Part shown: one piece after another, positions 25,005 through 34,192 of the stretch
Layout: each line of letters starts with the position of its first letter
Position numbering within the stretch: position 1 is the first letter of the stretch
Assembly: GCF_018132105.1 (NCBI RefSeq)
Contig: NZ_JWHL01000012.1
Location: 1-41,413 of the forward strand
Origin: Methanocalculus chunghsingensis
GTDB lineage: Archaea > Halobacteriota > Methanomicrobia > Methanomicrobiales > Methanocorpusculaceae
DNA length: 41,413 bases
Reading direction: 5' to 3'
Translations under genes and position numbers: made by a program
Notes under the pieces: generated by a model
Told to the model about the DNA's origin: nothing
The model's database searches: none
What the model saw: only the letters and a program-made list of their open reading frames with translations

Positions 25005-25988
25005 ATGGAGGATATCCACGGGATCTGGATCGAGAAGTACCGCCCTTCCCGGCTATCAGAGATGGTCGGCCACAAGGATATCGTTGAGCGTCTCTCAAGC
25101 TATGTCCGGCAGGGAACCCTCCCGCATCTTCTCTTCACAGGAAGTCCGGGTGTCGGGAAGACGACGGCTGCAGTCGCTCTTGCACGCGAACTCTTTGGCG
25201 AGGATTATGGGATGAACTTCCGGGAGCTGAATGCTTCGGATGAACGGGGGATCGATGTCGTCCGCAATCAGATCAAACAGTTTGCCCGGACAACCCCGAT
25301 GGGGGCATCGACATTTAAGGTGCTCTTCCTTGATGAGGCAGATGCACTGACAACCGATGCGCAGGCTGCGTTGCGGAGGACGATGGAGAACTATGCACAG
25401 AGTTGCCGCTTCATCCTTTCATGCAACTACTCATCAAAGATCATCGATCCAATCCAGAGCAGGTGTGCCATCTACCGGTTCCGCCCTCTCACAGCAGAGG
25501 ATGTCGGTGAGGAGATCAGACGAATAGCCGCAAATGAGGGTCTCACCGTAACACCCGAGGCAAAGGATGCCATCGTCTATATTGCCCAGGGAGATATGCG
25601 AAAGGCGATTAATGCGCTTCAGGGAGCGGCCATCATCACCTCTGATATCACAGCTGAGCGGATCTATGAGATCACCTCGAATGCACGGCCGGAAGAGATC
25701 GAAGCGCTCATCTCCCTCTCACTTGACGGGGACTTTGAAGGGGCTGAACGCCATCTCTCCTCCCTCCTTCGGGATCGGGGGATTGCACCGACAGAACTCC
25801 TCGGCCAGTGCTACCGCTTTATCCTGACGATGGAGATTGACCGGATGCTGAAGGTGGAGATGATCGATCACCTCGGTGAAGCCGACTATCGGATTTCGGA
25901 AGGGGCTCACAGTGATCTTCAGATGGAGGCGCTTATCGCCAGATTCGTCCTGTCAGCGATGAAGAGACGAGGGATGGATCAGAGTTGA
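25005..25988 (+). CDS. rfcS: Replication factor C small subunit
   Basis: A 327-residue AAA+ clamp-loader subunit which, with the large subunit, loads the PCNA sliding clamp. IWIEKYRP opens the protein. Walker [10 protein letters not shown] is near residues 46-54, Walker [10 protein letters not shown] near 107, sensor 1 [10 protein letters not shown] near 138, the SRC motif in QSRCAIYRF near 153, and sensor 2 [11 protein letters not shown] near 198. Length and order are those of the canonical small subunit. It is the first gene of a long co-directional run; its stop overlaps the TTG start of mcm. Confidence 0.95.
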   Translation: MEDIHGIWIEKYRPSRLSEMVGHKDIVERLSSYVRQGTLPHLLFTGSPGVGKTTAAVALARELFGEDYGMNFRELNASDERGIDVVRNQIKQFARTTPMGASTFKVLFLDEADALTTDAQAALRRTMENYAQSCRFILSCNYSSKIIDPIQSRCAIYRFRPLTAEDVGEEIRRIAANEGLTVTPEAKDAIVYIAQGDMRKAINALQGAAIITSDITAERIYEITSNARPEEIEALISLSLDGDFEGAERHLSSLLRDRGIAPTELLGQCYRFILTMEIDRMLKVEMIDHLGEADYRISEGAHSDLQMEALIARFVLSAMKRRGMDQS

Positions 25989-28105
25989 GTTCTGATGAGG
26001 AGTACGACATTGAAGTCGTCGATAAATCAAAGGAATGGGCCGATTTCCTCTCAAAAAAATATAAACAGGAACTTCGTACAATAGGGAGGGAGTTTCCCTA
26101 TCAACGCTCTCTTATCATCAACTATGAGACGCTCCAGAAGTTTGGACGATCAGGAGTTAAACTGGCCGATGAGCTCCTCGGCTATCCAAACAAGGTATTT
26201 GCCGAGGTGCGGGATGCGCTTCGGACCCATAACCTCCTTGCCCGGAAGGATGCACATGAGATCATCCCCAGAGTGAACATCCGGTTCATCAATCTCCCTC
26301 GAAAGACCCTCGTCCGTGATATCCGATCCGACCAGCTCAATACCTTCGTCTCCGTCGATGGGATCATAAGGAAGACAACAGAGGTCCGCCCCCGTCTTGT
26401 TGAGGCGGTCTTCCGGTGCCCGGCCGGGCATATGACCATCCGGGAACAATCCTATGGACGATTCGTCGAGCCTGATAGCTGTGGGATGGCAGACTGCACC
26501 CAGAAGAAACTTGAACTCATCCCCATGCGATCCAAGTTCATCGATGCAGAGAAGATTCGTATTCAGGAGACACCGGAAGGGCTCAGGGGAGGTGAACAGC
26601 CCCAGACCCTTGATGTCGATGTAACGGATGATCTCGCAGGCCTTGCAGCACCTGGGGACCGGGTCGTCATCAACGGAATCCTGAAATCAATCCAGCGGGT
26701 GACGATGGGAGCAAAGAGCACCATCTTTGATATTTATCTTGAATGCAACTCCATCGAATTTGGTGAAAAAGAGTTTGAAGAGGTGAATATCACAGAAGAG
26801 GATGAGGCGGCTATCCTCGAACTTTCAAAGGATCCGAACCTGTACAGGAAGATTGCCCACTCCATCGCACCGACGATCTATGGTAATGATGAAGTAAAAG
26901 AGGCGGTATCCCTCCAGCTTTTTAGCGGCATTGCAAAAGAGATGCCTGACGGCAGTACGCTTCGTGGTGATATTCACATTCTGCTCGTCGGAGATCCGGG
27001 TATTGCAAAGTCCCAGCTCCTGAGGTATGTGGTAAAACTCTCACCCCGTGGCATATATACATCCGGGAAGTCCGCAACATCCGCCGGTCTCACCGCGGCT
27101 GCCGTCAAGGATGAGTTCGGGGATGGGAGATGGACCCTTGAGGCTGGTGCCCTCGTCCTTGCCGATATGGGGGTTGCCGCAGTCGATGAGATGGATAAAA
27201 TGCAGAAGGATGATCGTTCATCTCTCCATGAAGCGATGGAACAGCAGACGATATCCATTGCAAAGGCAGGGATCACAGCGACGCTGAAGACGAGGTGTGC
27301 ACTTCTCGGTGCTGCCAATCCGAAGCTCGGAAGATTCGATGAGTATGTCGGCATCTCCGAGCAGATTAATATGCCCCCGTCCCTCCTCTCCCGGTTTGAC
27401 CTCATCTTCATCATGACAGACAAACCTGAGAAGCAACGTGACGAGGCGATAGCGCAGCATATCCTCAAGGCGCACTCGGTCGGTGAGCTGATCATGCAGC
27501 ACCGGAAGCACCCCATCGAAGGTGTTGATGAGGACTATATTACAAAGGAGCTTGCCCCGGTCACTCCTGAGATCGATCCGGTGATGTTTCGGAAATATAT
27601 CGCATATGCAAAACGGAACTCATTTCCGATCATCACCCAGGAGGCACGGGAGGCGCTCGTCGATTACTATATGAAACTGAGAAACCTCGCCTCCCCGGAT
27701 AAGCCTGTTCCTGTCACTGCCCGGCAGCTTGAAGCCCTCGTCCGGCTTGCGGAGGCGAGTGCACGGACCCGTCTTGGGAACTCGATTGAACGGGATGATG
27801 CCATCCGTGTGATCAAAATCGTCGATAACTGCCTCCGGAAGGTTGCATATGATCCACAGACAGGGTCCTTTGATATCGACAAGATCGCAACCGGCGTATC
27901 GAAGCAGAGCAGGGATCTCATCAGGAGTATCAAAGAGACGATCCGGCAGTCCGGTGATGATACCGGCACCGCCCGTGTCGATCAGGTGATTGAGACCCTC
28001 ACACAGAAGGGATTCTCGCGTGATGCCATCGAGAAGGCGGTTGAGAAACTCCGCCAGGGCGGCGAAGCCTTTGAACCCAAACATGGCCTTATTAAACTGA
28101 TTTAG
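25985..28105 (+). CDS. mcm: Replicative helicase MCM
   Basis: A 706-residue MCM helicase that unwinds DNA at replication forks. The N-terminal domain has a zinc site with Cys/His/Cys/Cys spacing (CPAGH at 145-149, Cys 166 and 171). The AAA+ domain has Walker A GDPGIAKS at 336-343, Walker B VDEMDKM near 400-406, sensor 1 [13 protein letters not shown] and the arginine finger [11 protein letters not shown]-terminal winged helix ends the protein. The only start that gives the usual N-terminus is TTG at 25985, because no ATG or GTG occurs in frame before the conserved EWADFL. That TTG overlaps the rfcS stop. Ends in TAG, 10 bp before mptD. Confidence 0.93.
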   Translation: MSSDEEYDIEVVDKSKEWADFLSKKYKQELRTIGREFPYQRSLIINYETLQKFGRSGVKLADELLGYPNKVFAEVRDALRTHNLLARKDAHEIIPRVNIRFINLPRKTLVRDIRSDQLNTFVSVDGIIRKTTEVRPRLVEAVFRCPAGHMTIREQSYGRFVEPDSCGMADCTQKKLELIPMRSKFIDAEKIRIQETPEGLRGGEQPQTLDVDVTDDLAGLAAPGDRVVINGILKSIQRVTMGAKSTIFDIYLECNSIEFGEKEFEEVNITEEDEAAILELSKDPNLYRKIAHSIAPTIYGNDEVKEAVSLQLFSGIAKEMPDGSTLRGDIHILLVGDPGIAKSQLLRYVVKLSPRGIYTSGKSATSAGLTAAAVKDEFGDGRWTLEAGALVLADMGVAAVDEMDKMQKDDRSSLHEAMEQQTISIAKAGITATLKTRCALLGAANPKLGRFDEYVGISEQINMPPSLLSRFDLIFIMTDKPEKQRDEAIAQHILKAHSVGELIMQHRKHPIEGVDEDYITKELAPVTPEIDPVMFRKYIAYAKRNSFPIITQEAREALVDYYMKLRNLASPDKPVPVTARQLEALVRLAEASARTRLGNSIERDDAIRVIKIVDNCLRKVAYDPQTGSFDIDKIATGVSKQSRDLIRSIKETIRQSGDDTGTARVDQVIETLTQKGFSRDAIEKAVEKLRQGGEAFEPKHGLIKLI

Positions 28106-28115
28106 GTGACTATTC

Positions 28116-28439
28116 ATGCCAACAGAGAGAGAACAAGCAGTATTTGAAGCGGCGATCAAACTTGGTGCACTCTACCATCAGTTCGTCGGGACCCCTGTCT
28201 CCCAAGAGACCGCAGCGACGATTGAAGAGGCAATAGAGTCGGCTGTCCGGCTCCAGCCATATGTCACGGATGTGACGGTCCGGCTCGACCGCTCCGTCAT
28301 GCTTGAGAATCCCTTCGGGTATTCCGAGGTCTCGGGACGGATGTTTGATGTCACCATATCGACGAGGGTGGGTGAGGCAACCTGTACAGCAGCCCTCCGA
28401 TATGAGAACGGGTACCCCATGATGTCCATCATCGATTAA
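28116..28439 (+). CDS. mptD: Archaeal dihydroneopterin aldolase MptD (DUF372)
   Basis: A 107-residue protein of the DUF372 family, shown in Methanocaldococcus to be dihydroneopterin aldolase, which makes 6-hydroxymethyl-7,8-dihydropterin for methanopterin. The family signature EREQAVFEAAIKLGALYHQF occupies the start. GTPVSQETAATIEEAIE, PYVTDVTVRLD and NPFGYSEVSGRMFDV follow in order. The whole length is conserved and nothing is missing. GGTGA is 7 bp before the ATG, overlapping the end of mcm. Its stop is one base before the next gene. Confidence 0.9.
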   Translation: MPTEREQAVFEAAIKLGALYHQFVGTPVSQETAATIEEAIESAVRLQPYVTDVTVRLDRSVMLENPFGYSEVSGRMFDVTISTRVGEATCTAALRYENGYPMMSIID

Positions 28440-28440
28440 T

Positions 28441-29268
28441 ATGCAGCAACCGCGCTTTCCGATCACCGATGATCATATGCATATCGATCCGATGAACGGG
28501 ATCGGTATCACTGCTGTGAAGGAGTTTGCCCGCTCCGGTGGAACACATATCTTCCTTGTAACGAAGCCATCCTGGTCATTTGGCATCGATGCGGTAACAC
28601 CTGATGACTTTCGTCCGATCTATGAGAAGACGATTACAATTGCAGATGAGTGCAAGGAAGCAGGTGTGACCGCCTTTCCCATCCTCGGCGTCCACCCGGC
28701 AGAGATCTCCCGGCTCATCGGGAGGATGAGCCTCCCGGAGGCGGAGGCACTGATGGTCGGCGCACTCGGGATTGCAGCAGAGTATGTGAAGAATGGGGAC
28801 GCAATCGCTCTCAAGAGTGGCAGGCCGCATTATGAGGTCGACGCTGAGGTATGGGATGCATCAAACCGGGTCCTCTCCTCTGCCCTTCATTTCTCAGCCG
28901 AATGTGGCTGTGCTGTCCAGTTGCATGCCGAGAGTGGGCCCTGTTCTGATGTTGTCCAGATGGCCGGAGATGTCGGGATGCCTATCGACCGGATTGTAAA
29001 GCATTTTGCAACACCCGATACCCCGCTTCACCCTTCCTTCATAGCGAGCCATGAGTCGATCCCGGAGGCTGCAATGGAGGGGAGGGCGTTTACCATGGAG
29101 AGTGATTATATTGATGAGCGTGATCGCCCCGGTTCGGTTCTCGGACCGCGCTCCGTCCCTCGATTCACACTCCGCCACCTTGAAGCAGATCGACTCTCTG
29201 AAGAGGCTGTCTGGCGGATCCATGCCGAGATTCCAGAACGCGTCTATGGTGTGGAGATCACCATCTGA
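28441..29268 (+). CDS. TatD-related metal-dependent hydrolase (COG1831)
   Basis: A 275-residue TIM-barrel hydrolase of the amidohydrolase/TatD group. Likely metal ligands are His-x-His in DDHMHID near residue 11, His in GVHPAEI near 83, His in VQLHAESGP near 162, His in IVKHFATPD near 183, and Asp in MESDYID near 222. Substrate is unknown for this archaeal clade. It starts one base after the mptD stop and probably depends on translational coupling because no ribosome site is seen. Confidence 0.85.
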   Translation: MQQPRFPITDDHMHIDPMNGIGITAVKEFARSGGTHIFLVTKPSWSFGIDAVTPDDFRPIYEKTITIADECKEAGVTAFPILGVHPAEISRLIGRMSLPEAEALMVGALGIAAEYVKNGDAIALKSGRPHYEVDAEVWDASNRVLSSALHFSAECGCAVQLHAESGPCSDVVQMAGDVGMPIDRIVKHFATPDTPLHPSFIASHESIPEAAMEGRAFTMESDYIDERDRPGSVLGPRSVPRFTLRHLEADRLSEEAVWRIHAEIPERVYGVEITI

Positions 29269-29310
29269 TACGCGATCCTTTTTGCATCATGACGACGCAA
29301 TTATATTGAA

Positions 29311-29598
29311 ATGTATCTCAGGATTCATGCTGCGCCGGGAGGAGGGAAGGTCGTTGCAATCTGCGATCGTGAACTTCTCGGCAGGACGCTTAGAGAGGGT
29401 GATCTTGAGATCACCATAACAGAGGACTTCTATGGGGGCGATCCTGCAACAGAAGATGAGGTAAGAGACGCCCTCCGTCATGCGACGAATGCCAATATTA
29501 TCGGCTGGAAAGTTGTGAATATTGCGATATCCCTCGGAATTGTTGAGATCTCATCCTGTCTGATGATCGATTCCATTCCGCATGCCCAGATATTATAA
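29311..29598 (+). CDS. DUF424 protein
   Basis: A 95-residue protein of the archaeal DUF424 family, known as a small protein of unknown but widely conserved function. Recognisable parts are GKVVAICDRELLGRTLREGD near the start, EITITEDFYGG and NANIIGWKVVNIAISLGIV near the end. The family is commonly adjacent to translation genes, as here with NMD3, 9 bp downstream. No ribosome site is clear. Confidence 0.85.
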   Translation: MYLRIHAAPGGGKVVAICDRELLGRTLREGDLEITITEDFYGGDPATEDEVRDALRHATNANIIGWKVVNIAISLGIVEISSCLMIDSIPHAQIL

Positions 29599-29606
29599 CC
29601 AGGATT

Positions 29607-30647
29607 ATGAGTATACAACAGACAATATGTCCACGCTGTGGTGAGCCGTCAGAGGAAGGACTCTGCGGTTCCTGTCGGCTTCATGAGATCGAATGGGTGA
29701 CCATTTCACCACGGGTCCAGACGATCCTCTGTCCTACCTGCGGATCACGAAAAGTCGGGAGCTCCTGGTCTGACTGCCAGGAAGAACGTGAAGAACTTGG
29801 GCGTTCACTTGTACTATCAGGGATTGAACTCCATCCTGATGTCAAAAATCCGGAAATTGAAATGGATCTCCGTGATATCAGCTCCAACCGGACACAGGCA
29901 ACCCTGACAATTTCTGCCCGCTGTTATGATCTTCCGGTGAGCAGACAGGGCAGAGTCCTCATCGTCTGGGGCAAGGAGCAGTGTGACCGGTGCTGCCGGA
30001 TCAGCGGAAGCTATTATGAAGGTACCATCCAGGTGAGAGCAGAGGGAAGAAAGCCGTCTGAATGGGAGGTGAAGAGGTGTGCCGAGATCGCCTACCAGGC
30101 CGAGGATATGGCACAGCAGGGAGGTGAACGGCTTGCTTTCGTCTCATCGATGGAGACATCACGCGACGGGCTTGATATCATCGTCTCCTCCCTCGGATTT
30201 GGCCAGTCGATTGTGAATGATATCACATCACTCTTTGGTGCAAAGACCACTTCGCATCCGAAGCTGATCGGAGAAAAGGAAGGGAAACGATTATATCGTG
30301 TCACCTGGCTGATCAGGCTCCCGCGAATCATCCGGGGCAATGTTATCGAGATACAGGGGCGATACTATCAGGTGACGGGATCTGATGGCCAGACCCTCAG
30401 AACACGGGATCTCCTCACCTCAGGACCAAGAACATTCAGGGATGAGCCATCCATCCGGGTCATCGCCCATTCCCGGGATGCGATGGAGGCGATGGTGACG
30501 CATCAGGAGGGCTCTGTCATCGGTATCCTGGATCCAAAGACGCAGATGCCGGCTGAGATTGCTGCTCCGGAAGGGTGCCGGGTGCCTCCCGGGGGTGTCG
30601 TTCATCTCCTTCGGGATGGGGATACACTCTTTGTGGTCGGATACTGA
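29607..30647 (+). CDS. NMD3-family ribosome-associated protein
   Basis: A 346-residue relative of eukaryotic NMD3, the 60S export adaptor; in archaea it is thought to act in large-subunit maturation or binding. The N-terminus carries paired zinc ribbons (CPRC and CGSC at residues 8-23, CPTC near 42). A further CDRCCR lies near residue 127. The central region and C-terminal OB-like fold follow the family. Its TGA overlaps the ATG of the taw2-like gene as TGATG. Confidence 0.88.
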   Translation: MSIQQTICPRCGEPSEEGLCGSCRLHEIEWVTISPRVQTILCPTCGSRKVGSSWSDCQEEREELGRSLVLSGIELHPDVKNPEIEMDLRDISSNRTQATLTISARCYDLPVSRQGRVLIVWGKEQCDRCCRISGSYYEGTIQVRAEGRKPSEWEVKRCAEIAYQAEDMAQQGGERLAFVSSMETSRDGLDIIVSSLGFGQSIVNDITSLFGAKTTSHPKLIGEKEGKRLYRVTWLIRLPRIIRGNVIEIQGRYYQVTGSDGQTLRTRDLLTSGPRTFRDEPSIRVIAHSRDAMEAMVTHQEGSVIGILDPKTQMPAEIAAPEGCRVPPGGVVHLLRDGDTLFVVGY

Positions 30648-31513
30648 TGCGCGCACGGATCGTCCCCCCGGAAACCCTCCGGTCACTCGATACCCTTGAC
30701 TGGGTTGATCGTAGCCGCCGGGTATTCCGGGAGGAGGATCATGTGTATGTTCCTGTGAAAGACGGCTATCCATATGATGCCGTACTTCCCACCCGCATCC
30801 GCAAAGGGCGGGGATACCAGCGCCTCGGCGATGCGGTGATCTTCCATGGAAGGCGCCCGTCTGCAGAGGAGATCGAGGATGTGGCATGCCGGGAAGAACC
30901 TGCATTCATCCTCTTTATTCCGGCACATACCGGAGATCTCAGGGTGCCGTACTACGAGCTCCTCTCCGGGATCCCCCATGAGGTACTCCACCGTGAGAGC
31001 GGGATTCTCTATCATCTCGATCCGACGAAGGTGATGTTCTCCCAGGGGAACCGGGAGGAGAAACGCCGGATTGCATCCCTGATTCGTCCTGGTGAGCGGA
31101 TCGCGGATATGTTTGCCGGGATCGGGTATTTTACCCTCTCGTCTGCCACTGCAGGGGGGATGGTTCATGCGATGGAGATCAATCCCGACTCTTTCTACTA
31201 CCTGCAGAAGAACATCAGCTCAAACCAGCTGACAACATCTGTCCTTGCGGAGTGCGGAGACTGCCGTAATCTCCTCTCCGGTGAATATGACCGCATCATG
31301 ATGGGCCATTTCGATTCGGAGTTGTTTCTATCGATTGCTCTTTCCCATACAACTCCAGGAACCGTCATCCATCTTCATACCCTCCACCCTGATGAGGATA
31401 CCGTGAAGGGAATGATCGGAGAGCATGGATATGATGCGCGGATCACCGTGCATAGAGTAAAGAAATATGCGCCACAAATCTGCCATTGTGTTCTGGATGT
31501 GGTTCTGAGATGA
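30647..31513 (+). CDS. taw2: tRNA wybutosine synthesis enzyme Taw2 (Trm5-like fold)
   Basis: A 288-residue class I SAM-dependent enzyme. In the Taw2/TYW2 group it transfers the aminocarboxypropyl part of SAM to the tricyclic base at position 37 of tRNA-Phe. The SAM-binding motif DMFAGIGYFTLSSA is near residue 151, and MEINPDSFYYLQKNI near 171. The closely related Trm5 methyltransferase has an NPPY-type motif, which is absent here and favours Taw2. Start at 30647, directly at the NMD3 stop. It ends in ATGA overlap with coaBC. Confidence 0.82.
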   Translation: MRARIVPPETLRSLDTLDWVDRSRRVFREEDHVYVPVKDGYPYDAVLPTRIRKGRGYQRLGDAVIFHGRRPSAEEIEDVACREEPAFILFIPAHTGDLRVPYYELLSGIPHEVLHRESGILYHLDPTKVMFSQGNREEKRRIASLIRPGERIADMFAGIGYFTLSSATAGGMVHAMEINPDSFYYLQKNISSNQLTTSVLAECGDCRNLLSGEYDRIMMGHFDSELFLSIALSHTTPGTVIHLHTLHPDEDTVKGMIGEHGYDARITVHRVKKYAPQICHCVLDVVLR

Positions 31514-32637
31514 GGCGGACACTTGAAGGGAAGATGATCGTCCTTGCAGTGACGGGGAGTATCGCCGCTGTCGAGACTGTGAAGCTCGCCCATGAACTCA
31601 GGAGAAAAGGGGCGATCGTCCAGGCGGTTATGTCGGATGCTGCAACCGGCATCCTCAATCCCGAGTCTCTCACCTATGCAACCGGCCGTGAGACGATTGT
31701 CACAATCTCCGGCCATGTCGAGCATGTCCTCTATTGTGGTGATGAGATGGCGGCCTCCCTCCTCCTGGTCGCGCCCTGTACGGCAAATACCATCGGAAAG
31801 ATAGCAACCGGGATCGATGACACGACCGTGACGACATTTGCCACAACCGCACTTGGGAGCGGCCAGCCGGTCGTCCTCGTCCCTGCCATGCATCATTCGA
31901 TGTACCGTCATCCCGCTGTCGTTCGGAATCTCAAAACCCTGGAGGAGTTTGGGATCGATATCATCCCTCCCCGTATCGAGGAAGGAAAGGCGAAGATCGC
32001 TACCATCGATGAGATCGTCCTCTATGCTGAACGGGCGGTCCTCGGACGACCCCTCGCAGGAGAGAAGATCGTCATCACAAGCGGACCCTGCAGGGAGCCG
32101 CTCGATGATGTCCGGGTCCTTACCACACGATCAACCGGACAGATGGGTCGGGCTATCGCATATGAAGCCTTCCGGCTTGGTGCGGACGTTACCGTCATTC
32201 ATAACGATCACTTCCCGGCTGTCAGGAATATCCGGATTGAGACGGCGGTAGAGATGAAGAATGCCGTTATCGGGATGATAGACGAGGGGATATCCGTCTA
32301 TGTCAGCGCAGCAGCCATCTCAGACTACGCACCTGAGCGGATTATCGGAAAGATACCATCCGGAACAGAGCAGGATATCCACCTCCTCCCCCTTCCGAAG
32401 GTTATAGACTATGCACTTGCCTTCCCCTCAATCCGGACGATCGGCTTTAAGCTGGGTGATGATGCCGCCTCAGGAGGCCGGGATCTCATCCAACGGGGGG
32501 CGTCCCTCGTGGTGGCAAATCCCCCGTCAGCAATGGGATCAGAAACAGCCCAATTTCTTCTGATGACTGAGGAGGGGGAGTATATGGTTCATACTAAAGA
32601 GGAGGTTGCGTCAGCGATATGCCGCCATCTGTTGTAG
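31510..32637 (+). CDS. coaBC: CoaBC: phosphopantothenoylcysteine synthetase/decarboxylase
   Basis: A 375-residue bifunctional flavoprotein that couples 4'-phosphopantothenate to cysteine and decarboxylates the product to 4'-phosphopantetheine. The N-terminal decarboxylase part has VTGSIAAVETVKLA near residue 15, the active-site His in SGHVEHVLY near 69, and LVAPCTANTIGKIA near 90. The C-terminal synthetase part begins VITSGPCREPLDDVR near 190 and contains AAAISDYAPE near 273. Overlaps the end of taw2 by 4 bp and the start of the pantoate kinase gene by 19 bp. Confidence 0.93.
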   Translation: MRRTLEGKMIVLAVTGSIAAVETVKLAHELRRKGAIVQAVMSDAATGILNPESLTYATGRETIVTISGHVEHVLYCGDEMAASLLLVAPCTANTIGKIATGIDDTTVTTFATTALGSGQPVVLVPAMHHSMYRHPAVVRNLKTLEEFGIDIIPPRIEEGKAKIATIDEIVLYAERAVLGRPLAGEKIVITSGPCREPLDDVRVLTTRSTGQMGRAIAYEAFRLGADVTVIHNDHFPAVRNIRIETAVEMKNAVIGMIDEGISVYVSAAAISDYAPERIIGKIPSGTEQDIHLLPLPKVIDYALAFPSIRTIGFKLGDDAASGGRDLIQRGASLVVANPPSAMGSETAQFLLMTEEGEYMVHTKEEVASAICRHLL

Positions 32638-33464
32638 CCTGGGCACCGGGCCATATATCCGGATATTTCCGGAGGGTTATCGGAGAGACCTTCCGGGATA
32701 CAGGGAGTACCGGTGCAGGGATCGTCACCAGTGAAGGAGTCATCGCCACGGTTGCAGAATCAGTTGAGACGGAGATCTTTGTCCTCTCGGATGGTGTTGA
32801 GAATACGGGATCTCCTCCCATCGAGTATGCCCTTGACCGCCTTGATCTTACTGCATCGATCACAACAGAGTCGAAACTCCCGATAGGTTCGGGATTCGGC
32901 CTCTCGGCTGCTTCACTGCTTGCGACACTGACCGGGCTCAATGAGCTCTTCACCCTCTCGATGAGCAGCCATGAGATAGCCATCCTCGCCCATGAGATTG
33001 AGGTTCAGTACAGCCATGGACTTGGAGATGTGGCCGCCGAGGTAGGAGGCGGGCTCGTCTGCAGGACCGGACCGGGGATTGATGTCGAAGTAAACCGGAT
33101 GGCCGGGTTGGATGATACTATCTGGTGTCTCTGTGCAGGTCCGATACCAACTGACGGTATCCTTCGGTCGGCGGGGATGATGGACCAGATTGCCAGTGCC
33201 TATCCCGGAAGGTGCCCTGTCGATCTCCCTGACTTCCTCTCCCTCTCACGCCGGTTTGCCGAGGCATCAGGTCTGATCACCCCCACCGTCAGGGAGATAC
33301 TTCAGGCATGTGATGATGCCACTGTTTTGGCAAGTATGACGATGCTCGGTGAGGGTGTCTTTGCCATCGGTGATGATGCAGAGGCGGTCCTCTCCCGGTT
33401 TGGGAAGGTATATCCGACCGGGATCGCAGAGGCAGGACCGGCGGTTCTTGAGGTGCGGGAATGA
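32619..33464 (+). CDS. Pantoate kinase (GHMP family)
   Basis: A 281-residue GHMP-superfamily kinase that phosphorylates pantoate in the archaeal route to CoA. WAPGHISGYF at the N-terminus and the GHMP phosphate-binding motif LPIGSGFGLSAAS near residues 88-100 are seen. The third motif near LASMTMLGEGVFAIGDD (about 231) is also kept. It is followed directly by phosphopantothenate synthetase, the next step, which makes the assignment firm. GGAGGTTG about 10 bp upstream of the ATG supports the start. Overlap with the next gene is ATGA. Confidence 0.9.
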   Translation: MPPSVVAWAPGHISGYFRRVIGETFRDTGSTGAGIVTSEGVIATVAESVETEIFVLSDGVENTGSPPIEYALDRLDLTASITTESKLPIGSGFGLSAASLLATLTGLNELFTLSMSSHEIAILAHEIEVQYSHGLGDVAAEVGGGLVCRTGPGIDVEVNRMAGLDDTIWCLCAGPIPTDGILRSAGMMDQIASAYPGRCPVDLPDFLSLSRRFAEASGLITPTVREILQACDDATVLASMTMLGEGVFAIGDDAEAVLSRFGKVYPTGIAEAGPAVLEVRE

Positions 33465-34192
33465 TACCGGCAGATCATCCACGGTACCGCTCCCTTGTTG
33501 CCCGGGAGAGGCTTGCTGATGCCGCACGTGACGGGATCGCATCCCTTGAAGGGCTCACGGCGCACGGCCGGGGTGAGGCATTCGACTATCTCATCGGGGA
33601 GAGGACGACTCCGAGCGCAGCAGAGGCCGAAGAGCTCGCTGCCCGGCTTCTCATCTCGGCACGGCGACCGGTCATATCGGTGAACGGGAATACCGCCGCG
33701 CTCGCAGCACCTGCCATCCGGGATCTCCAGGAGGCATCCGGCGCTGCCGTCGAGGTCAATCTCTTTCATAGGACCGACGAGAGGATACAGCGGATTTCTG
33801 CCTATCTCTCCGGCCAGGGGATCGTGGTTCTCTCCGGGGAGTATGAACGCCTCGTCCCCCTCTCACATGGCAGGGGGCTCTGCCTTCCGGAGGGAATCGC
33901 GGCAGCAGATGTTGTGCTCGTTCCACTTGAGGATGGGGACCGCTGTGAGGCGCTCCGAAGAATGGGAAAGATCGTCATAACCATCGATCTCAACCCCCTC
34001 TCCCGGACAGCAAGGATGGCGACACTTACCATCGTTGATGAACTGACCAGGGCGTTGCCTGCGATGACGGAGGCATGCTGGTCTGCGACTCCGGGCGACC
34101 CTGAAGAGATGGCTCTTTTAATCGATAACACGAAGTTTCTTAGAGAGGCGAAAGAAGCGATGAGACGGAGGCTGACCGATGCTCTGGATTGA
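33461..34192 (+). CDS. Phosphopantothenate synthetase (4-phosphopantoate-beta-alanine ligase)
   Basis: A 243-residue protein of the archaeal DUF137/PPS family that joins 4-phosphopantoate to beta-alanine with ATP. Conserved segments are MIPADHPRYRSLVARERL at the start, HGRGEAFDYLIGE near 38, VNGNTAALAAPAI near 72, EVNLFHRTDERI near 97, and TIDLNPLSRTARMATLTIVD near 177. Together with coaBC and pantoate kinase it gives the whole route from pantoate to phosphopantetheine. Overlaps rfcS paralogue by 14 bp. Confidence 0.92.
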   Translation: MIPADHPRYRSLVARERLADAARDGIASLEGLTAHGRGEAFDYLIGERTTPSAAEAEELAARLLISARRPVISVNGNTAALAAPAIRDLQEASGAAVEVNLFHRTDERIQRISAYLSGQGIVVLSGEYERLVPLSHGRGLCLPEGIAAADVVLVPLEDGDRCEALRRMGKIVITIDLNPLSRTARMATLTIVDELTRALPAMTEACWSATPGDPEEMALLIDNTKFLREAKEAMRRRLTDALD

